Positions 1 through 5,502 of a DNA stretch of 6,193 bases are shown in pieces (within the stretch, counting starts at the first letter, position 1; every line of letters begins with the position of its first letter). The DNA is from an uncultured Bacilli bacterium (GTDB lineage Bacteria > Bacillota_I > Bacilli_A > RF39 > UBA660): positions 1-6,193 of the forward strand of contig CAKOKF010000057.1 of NCBI GenBank assembly GCA_934090775.1, given 5' to 3'. The position numbers and the translations under genes are program-made. The notes below the pieces were generated by a model, which saw only the letters and a list, made by a program, of their open reading frames with translations, had not been told where the DNA came from and ran no database searches.

Positions 1-20
1 ATCACCTAAATAATCCTATG

Positions 21-46
21 AAAAAAGAAGTCTAATAAGACTTCTT
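21..46 (-). terminator. Rho-independent terminator of the rpsU-yqeY operon
   Basis: On the minus strand an 8-bp stem (AAGAAGTC / GACTTCTT, arms at 39-46 and 25-32) encloses a 6-base loop and runs into a T tract at 21-26. The yqeY stop codon (45-47) lies in the first arm, so the hairpin begins inside the gene end. It closes the rpsU-yqeY transcript. Confidence 0.85.
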
Positions 47-488
47 AAATCAAACTTGCTTTGATTAGTTTACTAACTTCACTCATATCAGCAACGGAAC
101 CTAAGGTACTACTAGCCTCTTTCATAATTTTACCCATATCTTTAATTGTAGCATTTGGATAATTTTTCAAGATTTCCTGTACCTTAATTTCTAATTCTTC
201 ACGCGATAACTGTTTAGGAAGGTATCCTTCTAAGATTGCAATCTCTTTTTGCAAATCACTTACCATATCTAGACGATTATAATTTGTATATTCCTCGATA
301 CTAGAAGTTCTTTCTTTTAATTGCTTTTTGATGACCATAATTATCTGTTCATCAGTTAAAGTAACTAATTTACTGTTAATCTTCTCGCTTTGAATAGCAC
401 TTTTTAGCATTCTTAGAACGGATACTTTAAACTTATCAGAATTTTTCATTGCTGTAAGGGTATCATTTGCGATTTGTTTTTCTAACAT
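45..488 (-). CDS. yqeY: GatB/YqeY domain-containing protein
   Basis: A 147-residue soluble protein at the usual length for stand-alone YqeY proteins. Recognisable blocks are the N-terminal helical LRMLKSAIQ (about 25-33), the central segment ending EIAILEGYLPKQLS (about 82-95), and the late DMGKIMKEA block (about 117-125), the counterpart of the family's GKVM motif. The fold resembles the C-terminal tRNA-contacting domain of GatB, the subunit of Asp/Glu-tRNA amidotransferase, but the cellular role of free YqeY proteins is not established. The ATG at 486-488 follows an AAGGAG ribosome binding site (496-501) that overlaps the rpsU stop codon. Only 11 bases separate the genes, so they are one operon and probably translationally coupled. 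The rpsU-yqeY pairing is familiar in Bacillota and supports the call. Confidence 0.93.
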   Translation of the reverse strand: MLEKQIANDTLTAMKNSDKFKVSVLRMLKSAIQSEKINSKLVTLTDEQIIMVIKKQLKERTSSIEEYTNYNRLDMVSDLQKEIAILEGYLPKQLSREELEIKVQEILKNYPNATIKDMGKIMKEASSTLGSVADMSEVSKLIKASLI

Positions 489-495
489 ATCAATA

Positions 496-501
496 CTCCT
501 T
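496..501 (-). promoter_or_regulatory. yqeY ribosome binding site overlapping the rpsU stop
   Basis: AAGGAG on the minus strand, 7 bases before the yqeY ATG. Its first two bases are part of the rpsU TAA stop (500-502). A ribosome ending rpsU would sit on this site, which favours coupled translation. Confidence 0.75.
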
Positions 502-685
502 AGTCTCTATGATGTTTTCTAGCATTACGAATCATTTCTTTCTTGGCTTCTCTTCTTTTTACGCCTGGTTTTTCATAATGTTTTCTCTTTTTTAATTCTG
601 AAGGGACACCACTTTTGGCAACTTTAACTTTCCACTTCTTTAATGCTCCATCAACATTGCCATCTTTTACCACTACTTTTGTCAT
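500..685 (-). CDS. rpsU: 30S ribosomal protein S21
   Basis: A 61-residue basic protein of the small ribosomal subunit, where S21 lies near the anti-Shine-Dalgarno end of 16S rRNA and affects initiation. The family pattern is clear: MTKVVVKDG start, a central helix GALKKWKVKVAKSG, the YEKPGVKRREAKK block (about 38-50), and a Lys/Arg/His-rich tail. An in-frame TTG at 701-703 would add six residues (MKGGIK), but those codons are the Shine-Dalgarno itself (GGAGG, 693-697), so the ATG at 683-685 is the right start. It is the first gene of the operon with yqeY and has its own promoter at 715-744. Length and sequence are normal for Bacillota. Confidence 0.96.
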   Translation of the reverse strand: MTKVVVKDGNVDGALKKWKVKVAKSGVPSELKKRKHYEKPGVKRREAKKEMIRNARKHHRD

Positions 686-692
686 CTTTATC

Positions 693-697
693 CCTCC
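693..697 (-). promoter_or_regulatory. rpsU ribosome binding site
   Basis: GGAGG (within AAGGGAGGGA) on the minus strand, 7 bases before the ATG at 685. It decides the start of rpsU and rules out the upstream in-frame TTG. Confidence 0.85.
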
Positions 698-714
698 CTT
701 CAATCAACAAGCCA

Positions 715-744
715 ATTATACCACATGTATTTATTTGGTTTCAA
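715..744 (-). promoter_or_regulatory. rpsU promoter (sigma-A type)
   Basis: TTGAAA (739-744), an 18-base spacer, then TATAAT (715-720) preceded by TGG, giving an extended -10. The predicted start near 708 leaves a leader of about 22 bases containing the rpsU Shine-Dalgarno. The rest of the 704-799 gap shows no gene and no convincing terminator for the gene upstream. Confidence 0.7.
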
Positions 745-799
745 CTGTTTTTCTCGGGTTTTCTTGATGTTTTTTATTTAAAGAGTAATTTTTTCATCT

Positions 800-1669
800 T
801 TAATTTAAATTACTATGTAAATTATCCATATTATAAACTGAATAATTAGAAAAATACTTTATTTCACTAGAAGCGGTAGAATCACTAGAGTTATTAGAAT
901 TTGTAAAATTATTAATAAGTATTTCTCTATTAGTATCACTTAAATTTCCATCACTATCAAGCAAACCTGACTTTGAAACTATATTTGTAACATCAGTAAC
1001 AATAACATTATCAATATACATCAAAGTATTATTTTGATTAACATAATTAACCATAAATTGACATTGCTCCGTACTTAAAGCTTGGCCAAGTATCCCCTGT
1101 CTTTCCCAGTTTTGAAATGCAAACATTACTGGCATAGACGCGATAGAAACTCCATTAGTGCTAAAAAGACCTAATGTTGCTGTTCTTTCCGTAGAATATT
1201 CTAACCCCCAATTATTTTTTTGATAAATAGTACCATCAATATTTCCTGTTGTAAAAATATTATATGAAACATAATAATAAGAACCAGCTTTACATTGAAA
1301 TTTATTTGAAGTTGTACTAGATATCAAATCGGTATTATTAACATAGTTTTTTGTATAAGTAAACTTTAAAGAAAATTCTCCATCAGTTCTAATACTTGCC
1401 TCTTTTGAATAACTAACCCCAACTCCTAGATTCCAGGAGTTTTGATCATTTTCTACTTCAAAGTTACTATTATTAATTTCATTATATAATGTAATATATT
1501 TACTATCAATTTTATCATTTAATATATCATTGATACCTTGATTATATCGTATTAGTGTAGTCCTATAATAACTATAATTTCCAATAATAACGACAACCAA
1601 AGTTGCAAATAAAATAAGAAAAGAATAAATAAGTGTTGTCGCGATAAAACCTTTACTATTTTTTTTCAT
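800..1669 (-). CDS. Pseudopilin-like protein with carbohydrate-binding-like ectodomain
   Basis: A 289-residue surface protein. The N-terminus MKKNSKGF followed by a hydrophobic helix (about 8-30) looks like a type IV prepilin signal: basic leader, cleavage expected between G7 and F8. Mature position 5 is Thr instead of the usual Glu. Residues about 65-226 look like a beta-sandwich of the carbohydrate-binding/galactose-binding type. It opens with NSNFE, has a DGEFSLKF segment near 97-103 and YYYVSYN near 131-137, and ends with MYIDNVIVTDVT (217-228). This is a fold guess without a search. Residues 230-289 are a polar, Ser/Asn-rich tail. Two Cys (126, 203) could pair. The start is the ATG after AGAGGTGA; an ATG 33 bases upstream has no such site. 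It may act at the tip of a pilus-like fibre or as a monotopic surface adhesin. It lies 100 bases after the bacteriocin genes and could be independent of them. Confidence 0.7.
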   Translation of the reverse strand: MKKNSKGFIATTLIYSFLILFATLVVVIIGNYSYYRTTLIRYNQGINDILNDKIDSKYITLYNEINNSNFEVENDQNSWNLGVGVSYSKEASIRTDGEFSLKFTYTKNYVNNTDLISSTTSNKFQCKAGSYYYVSYNIFTTGNIDGTIYQKNNWGLEYSTERTATLGLFSTNGVSIASMPVMFAFQNWERQGILGQALSTEQCQFMVNYVNQNNTLMYIDNVIVTDVTNIVSKSGLLDSDGNLSDTNREILINNFTNSNNSSDSTASSEIKYFSNYSVYNMDNLHSNLN

Positions 1670-1677
1670 AAAGCCTA

Positions 1678-1685
1678 TCACCTCT
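1678..1685 (-). promoter_or_regulatory. Ribosome binding site of the pseudopilin-like gene
   Basis: AGAGGTGA on the minus strand, 8 bases before the ATG at 1669. It supports MKKNSKGF as the true N-terminus over the longer reading from 1702. Confidence 0.75.
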
Positions 1686-1692
1686 ATTTTAG

Positions 1693-1701
1693 AGTATAAC
1701 A
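1693..1701 (-). promoter_or_regulatory. Possible extended -10 promoter for the pseudopilin-like gene
   Basis: TGTTATACT on the minus strand is an extended -10 (TGn plus TATACT). No good -35 hexamer lies 16-18 bases upstream (ATGAAA at 17). The start would fall near 1686, immediately before the Shine-Dalgarno. If real, this gene can be expressed apart from the peptide genes. Confidence 0.4.
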
Positions 1702-1769
1702 CAATAACTACATTTTTTCATCCCAATAATTTCTTCTCAAGTAAATATAACCAGTTATTATAAATTCAA

Positions 1770-1937
1770 TTATCTACAAACTTTTCCTGTAAATAGCATA
1801 CGAATAGAAGTACCAAAACTTCTACCAATATCAGTTATTGTGCTTAAGCTTCGCGCTATTGCGTTAAAAAAAGTTGCATTAAAGATACTACTACTGCCAC
1901 CTTTTATTTCTTTTAATTCATTTAAACTTATTATCAT
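1770..1937 (-). CDS. Double-glycine leader peptide B (bacteriocin-type precursor)
   Basis: A 55-residue precursor. The leader MIISLNELKEIKGG matches the double-glycine consensus, with Glu at -8, Leu at -7, Ile at -4 and Gly-Gly at -2/-1. C39 cleavage after GG would release a 41-residue core that starts SSSIFNATFF and ends FTGKVCR. The core is cationic (four Arg and one Lys against one Asp), rich in Ser, Thr and Phe, has one GxxxG (core 24-28, GRSFG), and one Cys that is the second-to-last residue. The ATG at 1935-1937 follows AAAGGG (1945-1950), directly after the stop of peptide A. An in-frame ATG at 1982 would add 15 unrelated residues overlapping peptide A and is rejected. Probably the second component of a two-peptide bacteriocin matured by the C39 transporter upstream; a signalling role is possible. 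Confidence 0.85.
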   Translation of the reverse strand: MIISLNELKEIKGGSSSIFNATFFNAIARSLSTITDIGRSFGTSIRMLFTGKVCR

Positions 1938-1944
1938 ATATAAA

Positions 1945-1950
1945 CCCTTT
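1945..1950 (-). promoter_or_regulatory. Ribosome binding site of peptide B
   Basis: AAAGGG on the minus strand, starting at the base after the peptide A stop codon and 7 bases before the ATG at 1937. It sets the start of peptide B so that the double-glycine leader is N-terminal, and it suggests coupling with peptide A. Confidence 0.7.
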
Positions 1951-2088
1951 CTAATGACAAGATAACGGACGCATAATTCCATCCAAAACGCCTATCAAAA
2001 AAGCGCCTAATCCTACTATACCAGCAAAGATTCCAAAACCAATACCCCCTCCTCTTACTGTTTTTAATTCATCTTCATTTAATATCAT
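1951..2088 (-). CDS. Double-glycine leader peptide A (bacteriocin-type precursor)
   Basis: A 45-residue reading frame that gene finders easily miss. The leader MILNEDELKTVRGG has Glu at -8, Leu at -7, Val at -4 and Gly-Gly at -2/-1, and is the same length as the leader of peptide B. Cleavage gives a 31-residue core: a glycine-rich hydrophobic stretch (GIGFGIFAGIVGLG, core 1-14, continuing hydrophobic to about 25) and a short polar tail RPLSCH. Core Gly 1, 5 and 9 form GxxxGxxxG, and Gly 19 and 23 form another GxxxG. Such glycine zippers mediate helix pairing in class IIb two-peptide bacteriocins. The only Cys is second to last. ATG at 2086-2088, with AAAGGAA just upstream, 18 bases after the transporter stop; peptide B starts 13 bases downstream. 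Cotranscription is very likely. Confidence 0.85.
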   Translation of the reverse strand: MILNEDELKTVRGGGIGFGIFAGIVGLGAFLIGVLDGIMRPLSCH

Positions 2089-2093
2089 AATTA

Positions 2094-2100
2094 TTCCTTT
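2094..2100 (-). promoter_or_regulatory. Ribosome binding site of peptide A
   Basis: AAAGGAA on the minus strand, about 6 bases before the ATG at 2088 and inside the short gap after the transporter stop codon (2107-2109). It supports translation of this small gene. Confidence 0.75.
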
Positions 2101-2106
2101 CTATTA

Positions 2107-4119
2107 TCAGGACAAACTTATTTTATTTTTAAACATATCTTCAACCTCTTTATGAGTTACATATATTAAAGTACAAGCTTTATAATTATTCATTATATTC
2201 CTTATTATTTTTCTTTCAGTTTCTATATCAACTTGGCTCAAAGCCTCATCTAAAAGCATAATTGGTTTAATATTATAAAGTGCTCTTGCTAAAATTATTC
2301 TTTGTACTTCACCGCCAGATAAATTAGTACTAGATTCTCGTAAATTAGTATTAAGATGATTTGAAAGACGCTTTACCACATTATCTAAATTACAAATACT
2401 TAATACTCTATTCACTTCATCAATATCTACTTTTTTATCCAGCACTATATTTTCTAAAATAGTTTTCTTAAAAAGAACTGCATTTTGGCTCACATAGCCG
2501 ATATTTTCCCTTAAACTCGACTTATTTATATCTTTAATATCAATTCCATTTATACTGATACTACCATTTGTTAAAGGATAATACTCATATAATAATTTAC
2601 ATAAAGTTGATTTACCAGTGCCACTTTTACCTATAAGCATAACTTTTTGACCTTTAAATATAATTTGATTTAGATTATTAATAACAGCATGGCCATTATT
2701 ATATTTAAAACTTACATGCTTAAATTCGATATTTCCATTGGTAAAATCAAGCCCTTTATATTTTTCTTCCTCAATATCACCAAATTCACTTATTCTTTGA
2801 AAACTTTGCCGTAAATAGTAATACCTTGGTAAAATATTTAATAAATCTTTAAGAACGTAAATTAAATAATTTGTTAACATAATAAAAGTAAATAATTCTA
2901 TCAAATTAATTTTATTACTCCTATTTAGAATAAAACCATAACTCATTAAAATAAACATTCCAACTTCTAAAAATAAATTCTCTTGAAATTGCCATTTATT
3001 CAAGACTTTACCATAAAAATTTTGAAAATCTAGATAATCAATCGTATCTTTCATTAGTTGTCGATGATAGTACGTTTCTTTATGTAAATCCTTGATAGTT
3101 CGATAGTTCTTAATTGAGCTAATTAAATTATCTTGATATACATTAACTTTATCAATTAACGAACTGGTAGAACTCCTGATTTTTTTATCTTCTTTTAATT
3201 TTAAAATAATATAAACGCCAATAATAAAACCCAATCCCATGCTTAAATATTTATTTAACTTAATTAAAAGTACTAAACAACCAATAACTTGGAATAAAGC
3301 TAAAAATACTTTTATCAAAAGTTCTAAAATCGCTTCTTTAATCATTTGCAAATCTTCAATATGTTTTAAAGTTCTTCCTGATGTTGCTCCCTCTAAATAA
3401 GGAAGTGGGACGCGTAAAAAATGCTTCATATAACTATCGATTAATGCATAATCAATTTTTTTACTAAATTGTAATTCTAAATTAGCAAAATAATATTCAC
3501 TTAATATCTTTATAATAGTTAAAAAAAGAAAAAGTAAAATAATTTCCTTGTATCTAGAAAAATATTTTAAAAATTGTAAATAATAATTTAAAACTAAATT
3601 TAACCCATTTAAAAATAAACCAATGACTAATATTTTAATAGTTAATTTTCTATTTTGATATAACAATTTTTTAATTAGTAAAAACAGTGAAGTTGACCTA
3701 TCAAGTTTAATAATATTACTAATAGGAACTGCCTTTATAACAACCCTTGTCCACATTGAAGTAAGCTCGCTTGTGGATATTTTTACTATGCCTTTACCAG
3801 GATCCATTATGGTCCAAATATTACCTTTATTTTTCAAAAGTAAAACATAATGATCGAAACTTGTTAAATGACAATGGAGAATAATTGGCATAGATATGTT
3901 TTTTAAATCTTCAATGGTTATTCTTAAACCTTCAGCCTCAAAGCCATAATGTCTTAAAGTCATAACCATATCATATGCTGTTACTCCCTCCTTACCTAAA
4001 TTTGTATCTAGTCTAATTTTTTCCATTGAAACATAACCATTGTAATATTTAACAAGACTATAAATTACTGCTGGACCGCAGTCATTAGCATCACTTTGGA
4101 TAGTTACCAATTTATGCAT
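2107..4119 (-). CDS. Peptidase-containing bacteriocin ABC transporter (C39 family)
   Basis: A 670-residue membrane exporter that both cleaves double-glycine leaders and exports the peptide. The N-terminal C39 peptidase (1 to about 130) has the oxyanion Gln8, catalytic Cys14 in DCGPA, His90 in FDHYVLL and Asp106 in DPGKG. The transmembrane domain spans about 158-425 with roughly six hydrophobic segments. The ATPase domain (about 463-670) is complete: Walker A GKSGTGKST (497-505), Q-loop Gln545, signature LSGGE (600-604), Walker B IMLLDE (620-625) and H-loop His656. Length is slightly below the roughly 700 residues common for LagD/ComA-type transporters, but nothing essential is missing. The ATG at 4117-4119 has a strong AGGAGGT site. 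The two double-glycine peptides immediately downstream are its obvious substrates. It works as a homodimer in the cytoplasmic membrane. No separate accessory (LcnD-like) protein is present. Confidence 0.95.
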   Translation of the reverse strand: MHKLVTIQSDANDCGPAVIYSLVKYYNGYVSMEKIRLDTNLGKEGVTAYDMVMTLRHYGFEAEGLRITIEDLKNISMPIILHCHLTSFDHYVLLLKNKGNIWTIMDPGKGIVKISTSELTSMWTRVVIKAVPISNIIKLDRSTSLFLLIKKLLYQNRKLTIKILVIGLFLNGLNLVLNYYLQFLKYFSRYKEIILLFLFLTIIKILSEYYFANLELQFSKKIDYALIDSYMKHFLRVPLPYLEGATSGRTLKHIEDLQMIKEAILELLIKVFLALFQVIGCLVLLIKLNKYLSMGLGFIIGVYIILKLKEDKKIRSSTSSLIDKVNVYQDNLISSIKNYRTIKDLHKETYYHRQLMKDTIDYLDFQNFYGKVLNKWQFQENLFLEVGMFILMSYGFILNRSNKINLIELFTFIMLTNYLIYVLKDLLNILPRYYYLRQSFQRISEFGDIEEEKYKGLDFTNGNIEFKHVSFKYNNGHAVINNLNQIIFKGQKVMLIGKSGTGKSTLCKLLYEYYPLTNGSISINGIDIKDINKSSLRENIGYVSQNAVLFKKTILENIVLDKKVDIDEVNRVLSICNLDNVVKRLSNHLNTNLRESSTNLSGGEVQRIILARALYNIKPIMLLDEALSQVDIETERKIIRNIMNNYKACTLIYVTHKEVEDMFKNKISLS

Positions 4120-4127
4120 TTAATTAC

Positions 4128-4134
4128 ACCTCCT
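4128..4134 (-). promoter_or_regulatory. Ribosome binding site of the C39 transporter
   Basis: AGGAGGT on the minus strand, 8 bases before the ATG at 4119. It is the strongest such site in the window and places the start so that the catalytic Cys is residue 14, as is usual in this family. Confidence 0.85.
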
Positions 4135-4135
4135 A

Positions 4136-4163
4136 ATTATATATATTGGTAACGCATCGTCAA
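4136..4163 (-). promoter_or_regulatory. Possible promoter of the peptide-secretion operon
   Basis: TTGACG (4158-4163), a 16-base spacer, then TATAAT (4136-4141). The boxes are good, but the predicted start near 4129 would fall inside the Shine-Dalgarno (4128-4134). The true start may be shifted, or the match may be chance in AT-rich DNA. No direct repeats of the kind used by bacteriocin response regulators are seen. A terminator just upstream shows the operon needs its own promoter. Confidence 0.4.
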
Positions 4164-4179
4164 TTTCCTTCAAAAATTT

Positions 4180-4209
4180 AAAAAAAAGTCATTTTTTTGA
4201 CTTTTTTTT
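4180..4209 (-). terminator. Terminator overlapping the end of the CmpB-like gene
   Basis: A 12-bp stem (AAAAAAAAGTCA / TGACTTTTTTTT, arms at 4198-4209 and 4180-4191) with a loop of six A on the minus strand. The T tract is the second arm itself. The gene's TGA stop (4189-4191) lies in the second arm, and the first arm and loop encode the last lysine-rich residues. It separates the pilin-like/CmpB unit from the peptide-secretion operon. The structure is nearly symmetric, but no plus-strand gene is there to use it. Confidence 0.75.
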
Positions 4210-4956
4210 GCATTTTTTCTTATTTCTTTTATTAATTTTACTAAATTCTTTTTCTTTCGTTTTAACTTTAGTAATAAATTCTTGTTCTTTTTTATTATCA
4301 ATAGTCATATCCGGAAAAGCATTAAATAACCTGTTTTTTACAAATTTTAATCGAGAAATTTCTTCTTTATATTTTTTCTCTAACATAGTTGGAATCATTC
4401 GCCATTTTTCACTCTTAAGCTCTTCAGCAATAATAATGCGATGGCGTAAGTTATAAGCGATAATACATGAAAAAATCATATCTATAATAAAGACAATAAG
4501 AAAAATCGATCCTAATATAATAATAAATTTATCACTCACTAAACTGCGTAAAGAAAAAACTAAAGGATTTATAATTTTAATAATTGCACAGGTTCCAATG
4601 CCAAAAAGTAACGAATTTTTCAAACAAATTCTTCCATTTATATTATCTTTACGATATGAATAATCCCACCAGCGATTATGAAATATTACTTCTAAAATAT
4701 AACTAGTATAGTATTCAACCGCACTAGTAATCAAAGCACCCATCAAAAAAAGAATAAGCAAATCATTTTGATATTTAGTAAGCAGCAATGTAATCAAAAC
4801 AAATCCCACTCCATATATCGGACAAATCGGGCCAAAAAGAAAACCTCTATTGACAAGTTTTTTATAATGAATACTGCACTTTATTACTTCAGCTACATAT
4901 CCAAGAAAGCTAGCTATTATAAAATATAGAAATATTTCCATTAACTTTAGATACAT
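4189..4956 (-). CDS. CmpB-like putative ABC transporter permease (PF06541 type)
   Basis: A 255-residue membrane protein. It carries the marks of the ABC_trans_CmpB family: NRGFLFGPICPIYG (36-49), the charged helix end EYYTSYILE (81-89), WWDYS (96-100) and NGRICLKNSLLFG (107-119). About five hydrophobic segments lie near 5-25, 48-60, 66-90, 117-134 and 145-168. A cytoplasmic, highly charged region follows (about 170-255), with a tail of nearly continuous Lys from 243. The family name suggests transport, but no substrate or ATPase partner is known and none lies beside it. The ATG at 4954-4956 follows TGGAGA. It starts 17 bases after the stop of the VirB2-like gene, so the two form one operon. 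I do not see evidence that it serves the bacteriocin genes, from which a terminator separates it. Confidence 0.8.
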   Translation of the reverse strand: MYLKLMEIFLYFIIASFLGYVAEVIKCSIHYKKLVNRGFLFGPICPIYGVGFVLITLLLTKYQNDLLILFLMGALITSAVEYYTSYILEVIFHNRWWDYSYRKDNINGRICLKNSLLFGIGTCAIIKIINPLVFSLRSLVSDKFIIILGSIFLIVFIIDMIFSCIIAYNLRHRIIIAEELKSEKWRMIPTMLEKKYKEEISRLKFVKNRLFNAFPDMTIDNKKEQEFITKVKTKEKEFSKINKRNKKKCKKKSKK

Positions 4957-4973
4957 AATTTCTCCACTTATTT

Positions 4974-5423
4974 TTATTCTCCGTATTTTGTAACTTCACA
5001 CTGATTTGGTTTAAAAAGACAAGTAATACAATTTTTGTATCTACTAGCATCATTGGTTGCATCTTCATAGCCATCTATCAATATGTTGAATAAACCATTA
5101 ATAAGATCTGGTGCTAAAAAAATCAAAACTGCAGCAATACATCTTTTTGCAAATTGTATAAGATTTTTTTGTAAGCCATCATTTGCATTAAGTACAGCTT
5201 TAGAAACATCAATTGTTCCATAAACAATTAAAACAATTGGAATAATAATTTTACAAACAAATATAGCATAACCAATGATTTGTAAAGCCAGCTTAACACC
5301 ATTAGCGCCACAAAAGTTAAGATCTGTTACATCTTCGGCCAAAACAACATTAGTAAATAAAATATTAGCAATCAAAAAAGTAAACAAAGCTTTGTATTTT
5401 TGATTAGTTACATTTTTTTTCAT
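4974..5423 (-). CDS. Small exported membrane protein resembling VirB2/TrbC pilins
   Basis: A 149-residue protein. A signal peptide is evident: MKKN start, hydrophobic core about 11-28, probable cleavage after VVLA (29/30). Two membrane helices follow (about 44-70 and 92-117) joined by a short loop rich in Lys, Asn and Asp, the layout of VirB2/TrbC pilins and related proteins. The segment IIPIVLIVYGTIDVSKAV (60-77), with KRCIAAVLIFLAPDLI (93-108) in the second helix, matches a pattern I know from small proteins of uncultured Bacillota usually left as hypothetical. There are six Cys (38, 57, 95, 132, 135, 142), including a CxxC near the C-terminus. The ATG follows GGAGA (5433-5437). Other type IV secretion genes are absent from the window, so a conjugative role is not shown. 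It forms an operon with the CmpB-like gene. Confidence 0.65.
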   Translation of the reverse strand: MKKNVTNQKYKALFTFLIANILFTNVVLAEDVTDLNFCGANGVKLALQIIGYAIFVCKIIIPIVLIVYGTIDVSKAVLNANDGLQKNLIQFAKRCIAAVLIFLAPDLINGLFNILIDGYEDATNDASRYKNCITCLFKPNQCEVTKYGE

Positions 5424-5443
5424 AGATTATCATCTCCAAAGAA

Positions 5444-5452
5444 ATTATATCA
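5444..5452 (-). promoter_or_regulatory. Extended -10 promoter of the VirB2-like/CmpB operon
   Basis: TGATATAAT on the minus strand: a perfect -10 with TGn extension. The -35 region at 17 bases (TTTTAT) is poor. The predicted start, near 5437, is at the edge of the Shine-Dalgarno, giving a very short leader. A terminator for the upstream tRNAs lies at 5503-5528, so a promoter is expected in this gap. Confidence 0.5.
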
Positions 5453-5502
5453 TAATCCTACTTGTAATAAAAGAAGAAATATTTTAGTTAAATTTTATAC
5501 AT

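Noticed and set aside
686..703. In-frame TTG start for rpsU adding MKGGIK
   Set aside because: These codons are the GGAGG ribosome binding site for the ATG at 685; S21 proteins begin MTKVVV or similar.
745..799. Possible terminator after the pseudopilin-like gene
   Set aside because: Only short A/T pairings such as AAAGA...TCTTT with long loops; no stable hairpin plus T tract. Read-through into rpsU cannot be excluded.
643..849. Plus-strand reading frame of 68 codons
   Set aside because: It runs across the complement of rpsU and its promoter, has no ribosome binding site, and its His/Leu/Phe-rich content is the antisense of the S21 and AT-rich gap sequence.
1670..1702. Upstream ATG for the pseudopilin-like gene
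   Set aside because: It would bury the prepilin-like MKKNSKGF start, and the AGAGGTGA site sits inside the extension, correctly spaced for the ATG at 1669.
1747..1758. Inverted repeat ATAAC-2-GTTAT just after peptide B
   Set aside because: The 2-base spacer cannot form a hairpin and there is no T tract, so it is not a terminator. It could be an operator, but a 5-bp half-site in AT-rich DNA is too weak to call.
1757..1762. TATAAT on the minus strand after peptide B
   Set aside because: No acceptable -35 at 16-18 bases upstream; the extended -10 at 1693-1701 is better placed.
1938..1982. Upstream ATG for peptide B, adding 15 residues
   Set aside because: The extension overlaps peptide A in another frame and would push the double-glycine leader away from the N-terminus.
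2107..4191. Mycoplasma-type genetic code (TGA as Trp)
   Set aside because: TGA ends the transporter and the CmpB-like gene at family-typical lengths, and the Trp codons checked (for example in WWDYS) are TGG.
4208..4456. Plus-strand hydrophobic reading frame that could be mistaken for a small membrane or immunity protein
   Set aside because: It is the complement of the lysine-rich end of the CmpB-like gene; antisense AAA codons read as Phe. No ribosome binding site.
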